64,000 bases of DNA, taken from contig NC_135997.1 in the NCBI RefSeq assembly GCF_048128805.1, positions 13,079,116 to 13,143,115 on the forward strand. The letters are read 5' to 3'. This DNA is from Centroberyx gerrardi (taxonomy: Eukaryota; Chordata; Actinopteri; Beryciformes; Berycidae). Position numbers and translations under genes: made by a program. Under the pieces are notes generated by a model that worked only from the letters and a program-made list of their open reading frames with translations, was not told where the DNA came from and ran no database searches. Shown here piece after piece: positions 60,280 to 64,000 of this stretch; within the stretch, counting starts at the first letter, position 1; each line of letters opens with the position of its first letter.

Positions 60280-61320
60280 ATAGGAACTCATACACTTGTA
60301 TCTCACTTTATATTCAGACCTTCCTCTATACTGGGACAGCCGGTTCTGACAACCAAGGTCTTTCTTGGCAAAATAGTTTGGACATCAATATGCTTAAGAA
60401 TTTATAGGATGCATCCTTAATGGTCATGGACTATTTTGAAAAATAGACAATGCAACTAATGAATCAGTCAGTGCAGAGTAACCTAACATCACAGAATATA
60501 AGAAACAATTCATGATGGCAATGTCCTGAGCTGCTGTTAATTTGCAAATGTGGATTTAAGTTATGACATTCAACAGTAATAATGATATACTGTACATTGA
60601 CTGTTCAGTTTTGTTCTTTGTTTACTGCCTCTGAATGAACATGAAGGTGGCAGATGGTTCACAATGGAGTATCTGAAAGAGCCCTGTTGACTCATCCATC
60701 TGAACCTCAAAGTCAACCTGTGTTTTGTTTTGTTTTTGCTCTTTCTTTTCAGGTTGCTGTTGCTTGATAAAAACAAACTTTTTACCTGAGAAGCTTGTCA
60801 AAGAGACTGATTGGGCACTCTGCCTCTCTCACACAATTTTGGGACATTATATGGATGCCCATTCTGCGTTTAGAGCAATGGGAAAACGTTACTGATGCCA
60901 AGGACTTTGCTTATGGCCTATTAAACCATTTTCTTTTTTTTTCTGACAGACACTAAAAAGTGCTCCTCATTCTGTTTTTTAAAGGATGCCATTGCATGCA
61001 TTTGGAAATCTTTATTAATAATCAAACTGAGCAAAATACTGATGCTTAAGCAATATTTAGACCAACGTTAGTATCCTCCATCATGTGCAAAGATGAAGCA
61101 AGCACATATGAAACTAACTGACAGACACCTGCTTCCATTAATTAGGTCTCTTGTACATATGTAGTTGAACTGTTACCATTTGTACTGAGGAGACTTAATT
61201 CTTTACATTTAGGGAAATCGCTGAACATGAAATCAATTCTGTTTGTGTAGCCAGGAAAATTGATTTCTCATGGAAAGGCATATTGAATGTAATTTAATTT
61301 TATTAAAGGTGATGCTTCAT
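60280..61320 (+). other. golm2: golm2 3' UTR
   Basis: A/T-rich sequence after the stop without coding content. No AATAAA was found before 61.6 kb; ATTAAA variants at 60920-60925 and 61302-61307 are candidates, so the 3' end is uncertain. Confidence 0.5.
61302..61307 (+). terminator. golm2: Candidate polyadenylation signal ATTAAA of golm2
   Basis: Common variant hexamer followed by the T-rich ATGCTTCATGTCATTTGTC. The hexamer at 60920 is an alternative. Confidence 0.35.
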
Positions 61321-61749
61321 GTCATTTGTCAATTGTGATACAGTGCATTGTAATCCATACAGATGTAGAAATGAGACAGGTTTCCTCCTTATTCAATCGT
61401 GTTACCAGGAATCTTATCAACTACAAAGTGAAGCATCCAGGCAACATTTCTTTCTTCTTTTTTTTTGCAATAAGCGCAACTTACATGGCTGCTGATGCTT
61501 GCAGATTGTTAGGTTGTTTAGCTTTTTAGTTCGTTTTTTTTAATTATTATTTTATTTAAAAGAATCATGTACTTTTCTCTCAAAATAGTGATAAAAACAT
61601 GTATGTTGAGTATATGCCGCATGCAGTAAGAACTATCTTTTTAGATTTTATCACAATCATTCGTTGACATTTTGTCTCAAAAATTACACCTGTATGTTCA
61701 GTCATTATGAATCACTCGTACAAAAGACCAAACACGAGCAAGAAGCTCT

Positions 61750-61997
61750 TGGCTGCAGACTGTGGCTTGTGTTTTTGAGAGGCAAGGGGGTGTGTCTGTG
61801 TCCCATACGGGTATCTGCCTTGGAGAGAGTGAGCAGAGGCGGGAAATGGCGCCTGGTAACACAACGGAGTGTCATTTCGGAGACGGCCCTTGAGTAGCTA
61901 CACAGGAAAGTCGGATCAGATCACGAAAACAACCGCTGCCTATGTTGTGGTGGTTAGTCGCTCTTGAATCGTTATCTTCAGACACTGCGGATGTAAA
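61750..61997 (+). promoter_or_regulatory. Putative promoter and non-coding first exon of the next gene (ctdspl2?)
   Basis: The sequence turns GC-richer with several CG dinucleotides at about 61770-61990 and ends at a strong donor, AAA|GTAAGT, with the exon border at 61997. No ATG-led coding frame of known type is present, so it would be 5' UTR. In human CTDSPL2 follows GOLM2 in the same orientation, which suggests the identity; this is synteny inference only. Confidence 0.35.
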
Positions 61998-62011
61998 GTA
62001 AGTGGGTAACT

Positions 62012-63823
62012 AACGTTATTCGTGCAAATGGTCTTCAGCGTGCGGTCGATGTAATGTTAGCTAACGACAGAATAAATATTTTCCTTTCTTGCCTATGCAC
62101 ATCTGTTAGCCCGAAGCTGTTTTGCAAGAAAGCTAGGTATGGTTCATGCTAATTGCTAAGCTAACGTTAGCTAAAACATCATGGCCTATGACGGACCTGG
62201 CTAATCCCCGGAATATTTGGTTGGCTCGTTAATCTTAACGTTAGCTAATTTTAGCTTGCTGCTACGATATGTTATTTAGTAATATGCGTGCCATATAACT
62301 ACTTACTAGATTGTTAGTCATTCGTCAACTGTAATAATTCATGTCGTGTTTGAACGCACAGTTACCAGTTTACATCGAGTCTTTTGGCTAGCGTTAAGGC
62401 TAACATCGTCCATTGGCATTCCATAACTTTCCAACTTTGCTAGGTTAGCTAGCTAACGTTAGCTATCGTTTTCCATCAAATATCGATGTCCCAGTGGCTA
62501 GTTAGCCAGACATGTCCAGAAATCTCTCCATTAGCGGTAGGTAGCGATAACTAGATTATCACATAAAATGGGCATCATGCTAATTTGATTAATAACTGAC
62601 GTGAGGTTCACGTTCAGCTAGCGTAGTTGACTTAACGTTAACTTGGTCAGTGATCCAAGACAGCAAAGTCAAACTGCTCAGTACAGTGTAGCCAGTCAAC
62701 GCTAGTTAACGTTACGCTGGTTTCGTTTAATCGCATTGTTACTTTGCTAACTAAGCTAAACTAGCTATCGTAGTGGGCTTGTCTTGTTAAAACGCTAAAC
62801 GACGGCAAACGTTTGCTAACATCTCGTTCCAGTGCCGAGTTGTCTTGACAATGTATAAATGCCACTCATACAGCCTGAAAGTTGAGGGTTATCCAAAGCT
62901 ATGCTGCATAGCTAGCTACATAAACTCCCGGCAGCTAAAGACTTACACGACCTCCTCGTAGTTCCTTCACGTAGCGCTAGCTAACTAGTAATGCGAGCTG
63001 GTAGACATTACTAAGCTCCCTAGTCGTGGTTTAAGTTGCATAATAAGATAACTCGCGTTGAAGCAATACAACTTTTACAAACGTTAGTGTGAACACGGTG
63101 GGGGCAATTGGCTAGATGCGCCAGCTGGCTAGGTTGTAATGTTTGGTTAATTTTTAATTCCGTGCTAGAACCACAGTTAAAACCAGATAACGTTGGCTAA
63201 GGAGTACATTTTACAAACTCGACGGGCTTCCGAGAGGGCCTTGTTTCCCTCAGATGTGTTGCCATGGCTAACGTTTGCTAGCCCGCTAATAGTCGTAGTG
63301 GCATGCATGTTCTTATTTCCCGCTCACTTGATTCGTACCTAGCTATGTGCATGATCCTTGGTTGCTGCTGATTGCAAAGAAAGATGGATATTCTTGGGTA
63401 ATGATGTTGCTGTCATGCCAACTTTTGCAATGTGTGATCATATATGTTTTAGTACTTTTTGTTTGACAATTCTGAAGAGACACTGCTTTGAAATTGTAGT
63501 TATGCTGGCTACCTTGCTAACTAACCAAGTTAATAAACGTTAGCACAGCATAAATTGCAAACCATAAACTCTGACTCTGAAGATGTCATAAGTCGCAATA
63601 TCTGTCACATAACTTGTTAGGATGACAGTGTTATTTAAACCAATGCTTTCAGGTAACAATGACACTGTTACATGATCTATTAACAGCTCCGAAGTGGAGT
63701 TTTATGCCACTGTTACTGTTATTTGGCCTCTTCACCACAAAGGTGTATATTTAATACATTGAACAAGCCCCAGTTTAAAACTTTCCCCTGTTCATGCCTG
63801 CCTGTTCCTTTTATGCTAACGTT
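62012..63823. repeat. AACGTT / TAACGTTAGCTA-rich region
   Basis: Thirteen AACGTT palindromes, at 62012, 62163, 62237, 62455, 62634, 62708, 62808, 63080, 63189, 63270, 63536 and 63818 among others, plus many GCTAGC, GTTAGC and GCTAAC words. About 0.4 would be expected in 1.8 kb of random sequence. Not tandem: spacing is irregular. No exon recognised. Confidence 0.8.
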
Positions 63824-64000
63824 CACTCTGGCACTCAGGCTGTTGAGGTGCCTCCTTTAAAAGTGTGTGTGTTTGTGATTGAGCAAGAGCATGCACACCT
63901 CCTGTGTGTTCATGGGTACTCCCCTGTGGAAATGTAAAGCAGATGTAGTGGATGAGATGTATGTGAGATCTGTGGATTGAGAGGGTGCAGTTGTGAGTTT

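Overview
The window is vertebrate nuclear DNA, most likely from an acanthomorph (spiny-rayed) teleost fish. Coding sequence occurs as short exons with GT/AG borders and long introns. The non-coding part is full of dinucleotide microsatellites, Tc1/mariner and hAT miniature elements, tRNA-like SINE remnants and a degraded Tx1-type LINE, a mix typical of fish. No prokaryotic, viral or CRISPR feature was seen. Both genes and the putative third one run on the + strand.

Layout. (1) 1-22,840 has no recognisable exon and is probably intron or upstream DNA of the first gene. It holds a nested pair of hAT-like insertions with intact 8-bp target duplications, a foldback, several MITEs and long (CT)n, (GT)n and G runs. 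(2) 22,841-44,341 holds ten coding exons of an ENTREP/FAM189-family gene, called entrep2 (fam189a1). They join in phase into 704 codons ending at a TGA; the N-terminal exon or exons lie outside the window or were not found. Its 3' UTR ends near an AATAAA at 44,996. A possible 42-nt in-frame cassette microexon lies at 26,231-26,272. (3) 45,030-47,600 is intergenic and contains a head-to-head SINE pair. (4) 48,715-60,279 holds a complete ten-exon golm2 (casc4) gene, 487 codons plus stop, in perfect phase. (5) From about 61.75 kb a promoter-like region appears with a possible non-coding first exon ending in a GTAAGT donor at 61,998. In human the gene following GOLM2 is CTDSPL2, so this may be ctdspl2, but no coding sequence is visible to prove it.

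The two genes are not a functional unit. ENTREP2 is a multi-pass membrane protein with PPxY motifs for WW-domain ubiquitin ligases; GOLM2 is a type II Golgi membrane protein with a coiled coil and acidic tail. As I recall, human ENTREP2 and GOLM2 both lie on proximal 15q, so their adjacency here supports the ENTREP2 rather than ENTREP1/ENTREP3 assignment. The most notable unexplained signals are a strong cluster of the palindrome AACGTT in the two promoter-like regions (13 copies in 1.8 kb at 62.0-63.8 kb and 4 in 0.2 kb before golm2), a golm2 acceptor preceded by a (GT)16 repeat, and the candidate microexon.
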